From Candidatus Poseidonia alphae (lineage in GTDB: Archaea; Thermoplasmatota; Poseidoniia; Poseidoniales; Poseidoniaceae): a stretch of 57,962 nt of DNA. Position 1 is the stretch's first letter. Every line of letters begins with the position of its first letter. Below the pieces are notes generated by a model. The model saw nothing but the letters and a program-made list of their open reading frames with translations, searched no databases and was not told the DNA's origin. Made by a program: the position numbers and the translations under genes. The DNA lies in assembly GCA_002505405.1 (NCBI GenBank), contig DAVD01000010.1, forward strand, positions 19,353-77,314, written 5' to 3'. Below, piece after piece: positions 16,841-25,766 of the stretch.

Positions 16841-18411
16841 ATGGAACACAGCAGTGAGCCACCGGTTGGCATTGATGACATTGCCATTCACTTTCCTCGT
16901 CTGTACATGGACATGAAGGACTTCGCAACTTTACGAGGTGCCGATTATGGCAAATTGAGTAAAGGACTCGGACTTGAGGCCATGGCCATACCTGATGCTC
17001 ACGAAGATACCGCTACAATGGGAGCATGGCTGTAATGCAATTGATCGACCGTAACGGGATTAATCCAAGGGACATCGGTCGGATGTATCTTGGAACTGAA
17101 TCCGCTCTTGATGGAGCCAAACCAACGGCTACATACATCCTCGACATGCTGACTCAACGGTATTCGGAACGATTTGGAAAAGATTGTTTTCAAACCTGTG
17201 ACGTCGTTGATATGACGTTTGCATGCATTGGTGCCGTTGATGCGATGTATACCACACTTGATTGGGTCGCTCGCTCCAATGAAAGCGATGAGCGTTTGGG
17301 CGTCGTCATCTTTTCTGACAATGCCAAGTATGCTTTGGAATCTTCAGGTGAGTACACGCAAGGTGCTGGAGGCGGCGCTCTCTTGATTCGCAGAAACCCT
17401 CGCTTGCTGGAGATTCCTGATTGCATCGGTGTTTCTACCACTCCCGTACACGATTTCTTCAAGCCTCGTCGCAAGGTAACCCTTCGTTCGGTGATCACAA
17501 ACGTCCTTCAATTGGCTCAAGAAACCGGTCAATCCGTGAAGAAAGGGCTCATTGAACGCATGATTCGTCATCTTCCGGAATCCACCGTAAGAAAACTGGG
17601 TATCTTTGCTCACGGTGAGGAATCCGTTCGCGTCCATCGAGACGACCCGATCTTTGATGGCCAGTTCTCCAATCGATGCTACCAAACTGCCGTTCGACAA
17701 GCCTTCCATGATTATGCCAAGAAAGCAACCCGTCAAGGAGACTTTGACCCTGAAAAGGACGAAAAACTGACCGAACAGTGGTCGCGGATTATCATGCATC
17801 TCCCCTATGCTTTCCAAGCTAAGCGAATGTTCCCAGATGTCTTCCGCCATGACCGCCAAGACAGCGAGATGTGGGCTAATATTACAGAAAAGATTGGACT
17901 CACCCCCGAATTGCCCCAGTCTGACGACGAGGCCCTCGTTGCGAATTGGGAGCAAGAAATGGACGCTTACCGTCGTGCAATCTCCAAAACACCGGAATAC
18001 ATTGAATTCCATGCGAGTAGAATCGAAAAGGGTCAACGTGCGAGCAGTTTGATTGGGAATCAATATACGGGTTCAATTTTCCTTGCTTTGATGTCAACCT
18101 TTGAATCCGACTTGGAAGAAAACTGTAACTTGGACAATACCAAATTTGGTTTGTGTGGTTACGGTTCTGGTGCTAAAGCCAAGGTATTTGGAGGAACCGT
18201 CCATCAAAGATGGAGGGAAGTTGTATCACGCTGGCATCTTTTTGAACGTCTTGCTGGCAGAATTGCCATCGACCATACGACCTATGAAAACCTCCACAAA
18301 GGCGTTCAAGACAACAGCGTTGTTGAACCTCAGGGTGAATTCGCTTTGGTTGAAATCGGGGACGAAGGTATTGATGAAGGCGTCCGAAGATACCGGTGGA
18401 TCGGGGCTTAA
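16841..18411 (+). pseudogene. mvaS: HMG-CoA synthase, split by a single-base frameshift
   Basis: The first part (16841-17035, 64 aa) reads VGIDDIAIHFPRLYMDMKDF and ends ATMGAWL-stop. The second part (to 18411) continues the same family in another frame: AVMQLIDRNGINPRDIG, GTESALDGAKPTATYI (catalytic Glu), TFACIGAVDA (catalytic Cys) and PVHDFFKPRR (catalytic His). The family junction is 'TMGANAV'; reading gcaatgg instead of gcatgg at about 17020-17026 would restore TMGAMAVMQL, so one base (an A) appears to be missing. All catalytic residues lie in the second part. The enzyme condenses acetyl-CoA and acetoacetyl-CoA in the mevalonate pathway for archaeal lipids. An assembly or sequencing error is the likeliest cause; I see no slippery heptamer for programmed shifting. 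Confidence 0.85.
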
Positions 18412-19463
18412 TCAAAATCCAATACCACTTTGCCGCATTCTCCCGAAAGGGCCAGTTCAATTCCCTGCTTAAAATCGGAAACAGGCATGCGATGAGTAAG
18501 GATTCGGTCAACATCGATGCTGCCCTGTTCCAGAAGAGCATGCATTTTGTCCCAGGTAGACCACATTTTTCTGCCGTTGATTCCCTTTAAGTGGAGGTAG
18601 CGGAAGACGACTTCATTCATTGGAATCTCTGTCATTGTGTGCCCGTAAACGGAGAGGATGTTCACGTACCCACCCATTCTGGTTGAATGAATGGCATTGG
18701 ATAAAGCAGCAGGCGAGCCTGAAAATTCGCATGAGTTGTCCACACCTCGGCCATCCGTGGCGGCAAGAATCGTTTTTACTACATCGTCGTCCTTACCAAG
18801 CACCAAATCTGCCCCCAGTTCCTTTGCGAGATTCATGCGGTATTGGTTGTCCCAATCAATACCAATGACCATGGCTGCCCCCATTGCTTTGGCTGCATTA
18901 ACTGCAAAGAGCCCAATCGGACCAAGGCCGTGAACCGCAACCGTCGCACCCTCGATAGGTCCTCCTGTGAGTGTGTGAATGGCATTTCCCAAAGGGTCTT
19001 GGATGGATGCGTGGCCCGGGTCAAGTCCAGCAGGAACATGACGTGCATTGACCGCTGGTACGGTGAAATACGGTGCAAATGCCCCATTCCCATGGACGCC
19101 GAAAATTGAGCCGTTTTCACAAATATGAGCATTCCCTTCATCACAACGGGGGCAATTCCAGCAGGCCAGATGGCATTCAATGGCTACATTGTCACCTAGA
19201 GCATGTGTTGTCACGCCTTCACCCAAAGCAACGACGGTTCCACTCGTCTCATGGCCTGTTACCGTTCCTAGAGGGACGTTGTCCCTGCTCCAAGCATCCC
19301 ATTTCCAGATGTGGAGGTCGGTTCCACAAACTGAGGTCGACAAGGTCTTCACCAAAACTTCCCCCACTGCGGGAGCGGGCACAGGGTGCTCTTCAAGGGA
19401 AAATCCACCGACCTCATCTTGAGTTTTTGTCCAGGCGGCCATGGTATCCGGTAGAAGATTCAT
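18408..19463 (-). CDS. tdh: L-threonine 3-dehydrogenase-like zinc MDR dehydrogenase
   Basis: A 351-aa medium-chain zinc dehydrogenase. The catalytic zinc site is C46 in SVCGTDLHIW and H71-E72 in VTGHETSG. The segment CGTDLHIWKWDAWSRDNVPL is characteristic of threonine dehydrogenase ('CGTDxHIYxWDxWA'). Structural-zinc cysteines follow in CHLACWNCPRCDEGNAHIC, and the Rossmann glycines in VAVHGLGPIGLFAVNAAK. The reaction is L-threonine plus NAD to 2-amino-3-oxobutyrate. It is convergent with the HMG-CoA synthase gene, and the two stop codons overlap by 4 nt. ATG 19442 is an alternative start. Another MDR polyol or alcohol dehydrogenase cannot be fully excluded. Confidence 0.87.
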   Translation of the reverse strand: MNLLPDTMAAWTKTQDEVGGFSLEEHPVPAPAVGEVLVKTLSTSVCGTDLHIWKWDAWSRDNVPLGTVTGHETSGTVVALGEGVTTHALGDNVAIECHLACWNCPRCDEGNAHICENGSIFGVHGNGAFAPYFTVPAVNARHVPAGLDPGHASIQDPLGNAIHTLTGGPIEGATVAVHGLGPIGLFAVNAAKAMGAAMVIGIDWDNQYRMNLAKELGADLVLGKDDDVVKTILAATDGRGVDNSCEFSGSPAALSNAIHSTRMGGYVNILSVYGHTMTEIPMNEVVFRYLHLKGINGRKMWSTWDKMHALLEQGSIDVDRILTHRMPVSDFKQGIELALSGECGKVVLDFD

Positions 19464-19585
19464 GTCTCGCCCTCGTTTCTGTTCACATCGGACACCTTTT
19501 CATCCTTCGCTCAAACGGTTTTCCACAAATCTTCACCCGGATTGCAAAACAACGCCGATGTAGAGGTATGTTGATTAGGGAGGCG

Positions 19586-19596
19586 CGACGGCCTAA
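19586..19596 (+). promoter_or_regulatory. CGACGGCCTAA motif upstream of pyrG
   Basis: This 11-mer, with gaggcg just before it, ends 17 nt before the pyrG ATG. The same word, also after a gaggcg-like stretch, lies at 55680-55690 upstream of the MFS gene. The ctaaaag part could serve as a weak TATA box for a leaderless or short-leader transcript. Confidence 0.3.
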
Positions 19597-19613
19597 AAGC
19601 CCGTTGATGGTGC

Positions 19614-21251
19614 ATGAAATACGTAGTTGTTAGCGGAGGTGTGCTTTCTGGATTAGGAAAGGGCGTTACCGCAAGCAGCATCGGTGTTCTGCTCAAAAGC
19701 GCAGGCCTCAAGGTCACTTCCATCAAGATTGACCCCTATCTCAACAGCGATGCTGGCACCATGTCACCGTTTGAACACGGCGAAGTTTTCGTCCTCAATG
19801 ATGGCGGCGAAGTGGACCTGGACCTCGGGAATTATGAACGGTTCCTTGACATCAACCTCTCAAAAGATAACAACCTCACCACTGGAAAAATCTATTCCAA
19901 GGTCATCGAAGCCGAACGGCGCGGAGATTACCTCGGCAAAACAGTCCAAGTCATTCCCCATGTGACCGATGCTGTACAAGACTGGATCGAGGACGTTGCA
20001 TCACGCCCTTCAGACGGTAGTGGGGACGTTCCAGATGCTTGCATTATCGAATTGGGCGGAACCGTTGGCGACATTGAATCAGCCCCATACGTAGAGGCTC
20101 TGCGCCAATTCCAATTTCGTGTCGGTCGAGAAAACGTTAGTTTCGTCCACGTTTCGTTGGTTCCCGTTCTCGGCCCTGTTGGCGAACAAAAGACAAAACC
20201 TACACAACACACGGTGAAGGAGCTTCGTGGCCTCGGGATCACCCCCGACATCTTGGTGTGCCGTTCTTCACAACCCTTGAACGACGAAACCCGTAACAAA
20301 CTTGCTGCCTTCTGCCATGTGAAGCCTGAAGCAGTCATGTCGACTCATGATGTCCCCAACATCTACCACGTTCCGCTCATGCTTCAAGAGCAGGGACTTT
20401 GCGAAATCCTCGGTGTTGATTGCAAGAAAACAAATCTGTTGAGTGAATGGAGCCAAATGGCTCATCATGTTGACACCCTTTCAGAAGAAGTACACATTGC
20501 AATGGTTGGGAAATACACCGACCTCTCAGATGCTTATCTCTCCGTAATCAAGAGTCTGCAACATGCTTCAATGGCGGTTAACCGTAAATTGGTCATTGAT
20601 TGGATCGAAGCGAGTCATCTTGAACCTTCATGGGCCAAAGAATCCTCAGAAGAACACAGTGCAGCATGGGATTTGCTCCAGGGTGCTCACGGCATTCTTG
20701 TACCCGGTGGGTTTGGTGACCGAGGTGTAGAAGGCAAAATCCTCGCTGCTCATCACGCTCGTACCAAAGAGATACCCTATCTTGGAATTTGCCTTGGTCT
20801 GCAGGTTGCAACCATTGAATTTTGTCGCAATGTCCTTTCATTGGAAGGGGCCAACTCAACGGAGTTTGAAGACAACCCCGAGCATGCCGCTGTAGTTTTT
20901 ATGCCGGAGATTTCGAAAACACACCTCGGGGGTACCATGAGGTTAGGAAGCCGCCCTACACTCTGGCAGGTCGAGGAATGCGCCATTCGAAGCCTCTATG
21001 GCCCAGGAGATGCTGTTGATGAACGACATCGTCACCGGTATGAGGTCAACCCTGACTTAATTGAGCGAATTGAAGCCGCAGGCTTGGTCTTTGTTGGAAA
21101 AGATGAATCCGGTCAACGTTGTGAAATCTTTGAACTCACGGGTCATCCATATTACGTCGGTGTTCAGTACCATCCGGAATTCAAGTCCCGACCTAACCGT
21201 CCCAGTCCACCGTTCTTGGGGCTTCTCCAAGCAGCAGCAAAACGGACTTGA
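19614..21251 (+). CDS. pyrG: CTP synthase
   Basis: A full-length CTP synthase of 545 aa that makes CTP from UTP, ATP and glutamine. The synthetase domain starts with the diagnostic MKYVVVSGGVLSGLGKGVTA and contains KIDPYLNSDAGTMSPFEHGE, FLDINLSKDNNLTTGKIY and SQPLNDETRNK. The glutamine amidotransferase domain (~295-545) has the nucleophile Cys in GICLGLQVATIEFCRN and the His-Glu pair in VQYHPEFKSRP. Start spacing from the upstream CTAAAAG element is short, suggesting a leaderless message. It ends 4 nt before the convergent sirtuin gene. Confidence 0.98.
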   Translation: MKYVVVSGGVLSGLGKGVTASSIGVLLKSAGLKVTSIKIDPYLNSDAGTMSPFEHGEVFVLNDGGEVDLDLGNYERFLDINLSKDNNLTTGKIYSKVIEAERRGDYLGKTVQVIPHVTDAVQDWIEDVASRPSDGSGDVPDACIIELGGTVGDIESAPYVEALRQFQFRVGRENVSFVHVSLVPVLGPVGEQKTKPTQHTVKELRGLGITPDILVCRSSQPLNDETRNKLAAFCHVKPEAVMSTHDVPNIYHVPLMLQEQGLCEILGVDCKKTNLLSEWSQMAHHVDTLSEEVHIAMVGKYTDLSDAYLSVIKSLQHASMAVNRKLVIDWIEASHLEPSWAKESSEEHSAAWDLLQGAHGILVPGGFGDRGVEGKILAAHHARTKEIPYLGICLGLQVATIEFCRNVLSLEGANSTEFEDNPEHAAVVFMPEISKTHLGGTMRLGSRPTLWQVEECAIRSLYGPGDAVDERHRHRYEVNPDLIERIEAAGLVFVGKDESGQRCEIFELTGHPYYVGVQYHPEFKSRPNRPSPPFLGLLQAAAKRT

Positions 21252-21255
21252 AACC

Positions 21256-21969
21256 TTAACCGCTGTTGTTGAGCAGCTTGGTTACGAGTCCAGGGAGCAA
21301 TTCTCCCGCAGGACCGAGATGAATTTCATCAAATGCTGATGCATTTACTGGGGCCTCAAGATTCACTAAAATGGTGCGAGCGCCGGCGTTATTTGCCTGG
21401 TCAACAAGGCCCGCAGCTGGATACACATGACCCGAACTTCCAACAACAAGGAAAATGTCACACGTATTTACTGCATTCATGATCGCTTCCATATGCATGG
21501 GTATCTCTCCGAACCAAACAATGTCAGGGCGCATTCGTACCGGGTTTGCACAGCAGGAGCAGAGCGAGACATCATCGGTTAAATCCGATGCATCCATCCG
21601 GACTTCTGCACGTTGACTTGCCTCGCATCGTAATGTTCTGAGTTCACCGTGCATGTGTATGACATCGCTACTCCCTCCCCTCTCATGCAAATCATCAACG
21701 TTCTGAGTAATGAGGGTAAACTGCATCATGCTCTTTTGCAGTTGTGCAAGGGCAAAATGTGCATTGTTTGGTTGAACTTCCGACAGTTGACGCCTCCTCG
21801 CTTGGTAAAACCTCCAAACCATTTCGGGGTCAAACGCCCACGCTTCAGGGGTTGCGACATCTTCAACACGATGCTCTTCCCATAATCCACCGTTGTCGCG
21901 AAACGTTCGTACGCCAGATTCTGCCGAAATTCCAGCCCCTGTCAGCACAACGATTCTTGGCTGGTTCAT
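21256..21969 (-). CDS. cobB: Sir2-family NAD-dependent protein deacylase, class III (CobB/SIRT5-like)
   Basis: A sirtuin of 237 aa. Motifs are VLTGAGISAESGVRTFRDNG (NAD-binding GAGxS), ITQNVDDLHERGG and the catalytic His in VIHMHGEL. FYQARRRQL carries a Tyr-x-x-Arg pair in the position that defines class III sirtuins able to remove succinyl or malonyl as well as acetyl groups. The zinc site is partial (LRCEASQ, then CSCC), as in E. coli CobB. VWFGEIPM and LVVGSSGHVYPAAGL complete the fold. It removes acyl groups from lysines while consuming NAD. The upstream gene on the same strand is NAD-kinase-like, so a functional link through NAD is possible. Convergent with pyrG. Confidence 0.93.
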   Translation of the reverse strand: MNQPRIVVLTGAGISAESGVRTFRDNGGLWEEHRVEDVATPEAWAFDPEMVWRFYQARRRQLSEVQPNNAHFALAQLQKSMMQFTLITQNVDDLHERGGSSDVIHMHGELRTLRCEASQRAEVRMDASDLTDDVSLCSCCANPVRMRPDIVWFGEIPMHMEAIMNAVNTCDIFLVVGSSGHVYPAAGLVDQANNAGARTILVNLEAPVNASAFDEIHLGPAGELLPGLVTKLLNNSG

Positions 21970-22045
21970 GATTCACTCAACCTTTGAATGGATATTAACT
22001 CTGTTGAGAAATAAAATTTCAAGCGGAGAGTATCTCGGTGTCAAC

Positions 22046-23227
22046 TCACATTTCAGCAACACGAATGAGCCGTGTAGTTCTAAATCCCTGAAGAATTTTG
22101 ATGAATCGCTTGTCCTGAAAGGCATCGTCAAGATTGGAATCCCCTGTATCAATTCGAACAGCATCAAGCCCAATCAATTTCGAGGGGGTAGCAACGCCGA
22201 GGATGTTGTCATGGCCGACCATCCGCAATACATCGGGGGAGAGTTGAAGGTTGCCCCGGCCGATAAGGAACCCTTGCCCTCCCATTGGTGAGAGGAGCAA
22301 GAGCAAGGCTCTCGCATCCCCGTTTGATTCCTTGTGTGCTGAAATAATTTCAAGCAGTTGTGATTCATTGAGGTCGTTGTGTAGGGTTTCACCGTGGTAA
22401 ATGTCAATTCCAAGAAGCGTTAGATTTTGACCAACATGCTCGCCCATGCGGCGCAGTGTCCCTCCACTCCCCCAGATGACCATGAGATCGGGGTCGTCTT
22501 CGAGCAGGACTTGAACATGATGGGCAAGTCCCTCAATGGTCTCTTCTTCGCTGGCCCTCTCCACTTGCTCTTTCGCCCCTTGCATGAAGCGTGGGGACGA
22601 TGGTGTCCAAGCCTCGCCGTACATGCGAACCTTCCAAACCCCCTCCTGGTAAACCACCTCATCAAGGTCCATGACCTCAGTAATTGCTGTTCTTAGATCG
22701 CCCATTGCGAAGGCCAAGGTGACTTCAGCCGCTGCCTTTGGAGTCGTTGCAAAACATCCGGAGTGCATTTTTACGCCACCTGGGACGCCGATAAGAGGGA
22801 TTTTTTGCGCCGCCTCACCTTTCTGCTCAAGTGCAGTGACAATATCTCGGGTGGTTCCATCGCCTCCGGCGTAGAGAATGGCGTCGACATTTGCATCAAC
22901 CAACTCGCGAACGAGTTCAAGTGTATCTTGCTGTTTTGTCTCGGGAGGAGTCAATCCTATGCACTCTGAATAATTACCTATTGACTTTGAATAATACCAT
23001 GTTTCACCCATTCGGCCGCTTAATCCAACAAGTGTAAGGCTTGTTTTCGTTCGATTGAGCGAGGACCCCAACAGTTGATCGAGATGCTCTAAGCACAATT
23101 GCATTCGGGGTCCTGCTCGGTCCTCTGCCCCAGCCGCACGGGCCTCTGCAGCCCGTCCATCGCTTCCTTTGAAGCCCAAACGACCGCCCAGGCCAGCATC
23201 AGGGTTGACTACGATACCGATGCGCAT
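22046..23227 (-). CDS. ATP-NAD kinase-like protein (COG3199 type)
   Basis: The protein is about 393 aa from ATG 23227 (MRIGIVVNPDAGLGGRLGFK); the frame extends upstream, but this is where homology begins. The NAD-kinase/diacylglycerol-kinase fold is marked by VDAILYAGGDGTTRDIV (GGDGT) and by PLIGVPGGVKMHSGCFATTP, where the COG3199/AcoX family has GxPxGVKxxSxxFA. The C-terminal half has LMVIWGSGGTLRRMGEHVGQ, NLTLLGIDIY and LSPMGGQGFLIGRGNLQLSP, also family-typical. The likely activity is phosphorylation of NAD or a related metabolite; the exact substrate is unproven for this subgroup. It lies 76 nt upstream of the sirtuin gene in the same direction. Confidence 0.85.
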   Translation of the reverse strand: MRIGIVVNPDAGLGGRLGFKGSDGRAAEARAAGAEDRAGPRMQLCLEHLDQLLGSSLNRTKTSLTLVGLSGRMGETWYYSKSIGNYSECIGLTPPETKQQDTLELVRELVDANVDAILYAGGDGTTRDIVTALEQKGEAAQKIPLIGVPGGVKMHSGCFATTPKAAAEVTLAFAMGDLRTAITEVMDLDEVVYQEGVWKVRMYGEAWTPSSPRFMQGAKEQVERASEEETIEGLAHHVQVLLEDDPDLMVIWGSGGTLRRMGEHVGQNLTLLGIDIYHGETLHNDLNESQLLEIISAHKESNGDARALLLLLSPMGGQGFLIGRGNLQLSPDVLRMVGHDNILGVATPSKLIGLDAVRIDTGDSNLDDAFQDKRFIKILQGFRTTRLIRVAEM

Positions 23228-23334
23228 GATGTGCCCTAAAACTCGTCCCTCAAATAGCCCTGCTTCCTCCAATCTCGCATTTCAGATGGTAAATCACCCG
23301 AGCATTGATTACATACGAGGGTTAAGGAAGCAAC

Positions 23335-23655
23335 ATGAAACGCTATGCAAAAGGAGGACCCAACCTTGATGATGTTCTTTCAAAAGGGTTTTCAGAATTG
23401 AAAGTTGGTGAAGAAAACATCGTGACCAAGAATTCAGATGAGCCGGTGGTAGGCGAATCTTCAAGTGTTTCAAAGCCTATTGAATACGGTAAGAAAATCC
23501 AAGCAAAGGAGGACCGTGAATCGTTTGTTGTGGCAGCCCCTGCGATCGAATTATCTGCAGAAAAGGAAAAGCATCATCAATCCGCTGAAACGAAACAGGA
23601 TATCCTGAAGACTCCAACCGCACAACTTGGAGATGATTTTGACGTCGAATGGTAA
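23335..23655 (+). CDS. Small hydrophilic protein of unknown function
   Basis: A 106-aa protein with no recognisable domain. It starts MKRYAKGGPNLDDVLSKGFS and is Glu/Lys/Ser-rich with low complexity in the middle, so probably largely disordered. It ends DDFDVEW. The codon pattern and the conserved-looking ends suggest a real gene rather than a chance frame. It is divergent from the NAD-kinase-like gene and lies upstream of thrS on the same strand. Confidence 0.55.
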   Translation: MKRYAKGGPNLDDVLSKGFSELKVGEENIVTKNSDEPVVGESSSVSKPIEYGKKIQAKEDRESFVVAAPAIELSAEKEKHHQSAETKQDILKTPTAQLGDDFDVEW

Positions 23656-23659
23656 AACT

Positions 23660-23722
23660 ATGATTCGCCAAAAGGGCGTCAAGGTGATGCGCGGGATTCA
23701 TAGCGATGGTGCAACCCCATAG
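23660..23722 (+). other. Possible 20-codon upstream ORF before thrS
   Basis: ATG 23660 opens a short frame (MIRQKGVKVMRGIHSDGATP) that stops inside the left/loop part of the thrS hairpin. Its end overlaps the hairpin, so its translation could influence the structure. It may be chance. Confidence 0.2.
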
Positions 23723-23728
23723 GGGTTG
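23712..23728 (+). promoter_or_regulatory. Perfect hairpin directly before the thrS ribosome-binding site
   Basis: Caacccc and ggggttg form a 7-bp stem with a 3-nt ATA loop. GGAGG follows 2 nt later (23731-23735) and the ATG 15 nt after the stem. Position and strength suggest a leader structure affecting thrS translation or mRNA stability. Confidence 0.5.
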
Positions 23729-23743
23729 TCGGAGGAACCATAG

Positions 23744-25765
23744 ATGAGCATGATTCACGTCACTTTGCCGGATGGAACGGTGAACGAATACGCTGCAGGC
23801 ATTACCTGTGCAGAAGTCATTACGGATGCAATGGGTAAGAAACACGGGTGCCTCGCAGCCAAAGTAAACGGAGACGATTACGACATGTCCCATGTTTTGG
23901 ACAAAAATTGTTCCGTTGAAGGAATCCGTTCAGACTCCGAGGAAGGTCTTCACATCCTTCGTCACTCAGCAGCACATCTTCTTGCTCAGGCGGTGATGGA
24001 ACTTTATCCTGGCGCCCTACCGACCATTGGTCCTGCGATTGACCGAGGGTTCTACTATGATTTTGCAATGGAGCCGATCGCAGAAAGCGATTTGAAAACC
24101 ATCGAGAAGAAAATGAAGGAATTGGCTCGACGAAATTTCACTGTTGAACGTCTTGAGTTATCAGAAGAAGACCTTCGAGAACACTTCATTAACAATCCCT
24201 ACAAGATTGAAATCATTGATGATAAATTGGAAGACGGTGACGGTTCGACCATTTACAAGCAAGGAGAATGGTACGATCTCTGCCTTGGACCTCACGTTCC
24301 AAACACCTCCCGATTGATGTTCATCAAACTCACCTCAGTCTCTCCAGCTTACTGGCGTGGCGACCAAGATAGAGAACAACTCGTTCGAATATACGGTTTA
24401 GTTGAGCCTACAAAAGATGCTCTTCGCGAAACCCTTCACAGAATGGAAGAAGCCAAAAAGCGAGACCACCGTAAACTCGGCAAAGACCTGCAGTTGTTCC
24501 ACATTGACGAAGAAGTCGGTCAAGGTTTGATTTTGTGGACGCCCAGAGGAGCCGTGATACGGCAAGAACTGCAAGATTTCATATCTCATCATCTGCGTCG
24601 TCAAGGCTACAAGCAGGTTTTTACTCCACACATCGGGAAACTCGACCTCTACCGCACCTCGGGTCACTTTCCATATTATCAAGAGTCACAGTACCCCCCT
24701 CTCGTTGAACGTGACTTGATGAAAAAATTAGCCGATGAAGGGTGCACGTGCGGTGAATTGTCGAATCTCATGAAAACCGGTGAAATTGAAGGGTATATGC
24801 TGAAGCCAATGAATTGCCCTCATCACATCAAGATTTATGCGAGCCAATCACGTTCCTATCGAAACCTCCCACTCCGTCTGGCAGAATTTGGAACCGTCTA
24901 TCGGTGGGAACAATCTGGAGAAATATCCGGAATGACCCGCGTCCGTGGATTTACACAAGATGATGCACATTTATTCGTAACAGAGGACCAAATTGCTGAG
25001 GAAGTGCTCGGTTGCATCGAGCTGGTTCAAATCATCTTTGATAAACTCGGAATGGCGGATTATCGTGTAAGGGTGGGGCTTCGCGACCCGGATTCAGACA
25101 AATACGTTGGAGACCCAGCACGATGGGATAAGGCGGAAGAGGCATGCCGTGCGGCTGCGGCCTCACTTGGAGTCCCCTGGGCTGAGGAAGAGGGCGAAGC
25201 AGCGTTCTACGGGCCTAAGATCGACTTCGTTGTCAAAGACGTTATTGGGAGAGAATGGCAACTTGGTACAGTCCAAGTTGATTACAATTTACCCGAGCGT
25301 TTTGACTTGACTTACATGGGTAGCGATGGAGAACACCACCGTCCAGTCATGATTCACAGAGCTCCATTTGGTTCCATGGAACGCTTTTGTGGGGTACTCA
25401 TTGAACACTTTGCAGGCAAGTTTCCAACCTGGCTCACCCCGACTCAATGTCACATCATCACTCTTGGAGAGCGACATGAAGCATATGCGACCAAGGTTGC
25501 TGATGCCTTGAGGGAACACGACATTCGCGTTGAAGTGGATGCAACAGACGCTCACATCAAAAAGAAAATTAAGACGTACAGGAAACTTCAGCCCGCTTAT
25601 ATGGTGATTCTCGGAGACGGCGAGATGGAAAGCAATACGGTTAGTTTAAGAGCAAGAAATGGTGACCAAGTGGCTGATTTGCCCCTTGATGATTTCATCA
25701 AACTCCTTCGCCATGAAATTGATGAAAAGACGAGTCAACCCTCGCTTGTAGCCCCACCTGAGTGA
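23744..25765 (+). CDS. thrS: Threonyl-tRNA synthetase, bacterial-type architecture
   Basis: The enzyme is 673 aa. An N-terminal TGS domain (~1-65: IHVTLPDGTVNEYAAGITCA) is followed by the bacterial/eukaryotic editing domain (~70-235) with HSAAH and CLGPHVP. The class II core (~250-545) has zinc ligands in MNCPHHI, motif 2 in VYRWEQSGEISGMTRVRGF, FTQDDAHLF, and motif 3 in MIHRAPFGSMERFCGVL. A HGTP anticodon domain ends the protein. It charges tRNA-Thr and clears Ser mischarging. Most archaea use a different, DTD-like editing domain, so this architecture suggests an ancient transfer from bacteria. A GGAGG site and an upstream hairpin precede the ATG. The next gene starts 1 nt after the stop. 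Confidence 0.97.
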   Translation: MSMIHVTLPDGTVNEYAAGITCAEVITDAMGKKHGCLAAKVNGDDYDMSHVLDKNCSVEGIRSDSEEGLHILRHSAAHLLAQAVMELYPGALPTIGPAIDRGFYYDFAMEPIAESDLKTIEKKMKELARRNFTVERLELSEEDLREHFINNPYKIEIIDDKLEDGDGSTIYKQGEWYDLCLGPHVPNTSRLMFIKLTSVSPAYWRGDQDREQLVRIYGLVEPTKDALRETLHRMEEAKKRDHRKLGKDLQLFHIDEEVGQGLILWTPRGAVIRQELQDFISHHLRRQGYKQVFTPHIGKLDLYRTSGHFPYYQESQYPPLVERDLMKKLADEGCTCGELSNLMKTGEIEGYMLKPMNCPHHIKIYASQSRSYRNLPLRLAEFGTVYRWEQSGEISGMTRVRGFTQDDAHLFVTEDQIAEEVLGCIELVQIIFDKLGMADYRVRVGLRDPDSDKYVGDPARWDKAEEACRAAAASLGVPWAEEEGEAAFYGPKIDFVVKDVIGREWQLGTVQVDYNLPERFDLTYMGSDGEHHRPVMIHRAPFGSMERFCGVLIEHFAGKFPTWLTPTQCHIITLGERHEAYATKVADALREHDIRVEVDATDAHIKKKIKTYRKLQPAYMVILGDGEMESNTVSLRARNGDQVADLPLDDFIKLLRHEIDEKTSQPSLVAPPE

Positions 25766-25766
25766 G

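Noticed and set aside
17000..17035. Programmed ribosomal frameshift in HMG-CoA synthase
   Set aside because: No slippery heptamer or following pseudoknot was seen at the junction; a single missing A explains the break more simply.
17344..18063. 239-codon minus-strand frame opposite HMG-CoA synthase
   Set aside because: The plus strand encodes the catalytic residues of HMG-CoA synthase; the antisense frame has no family features.
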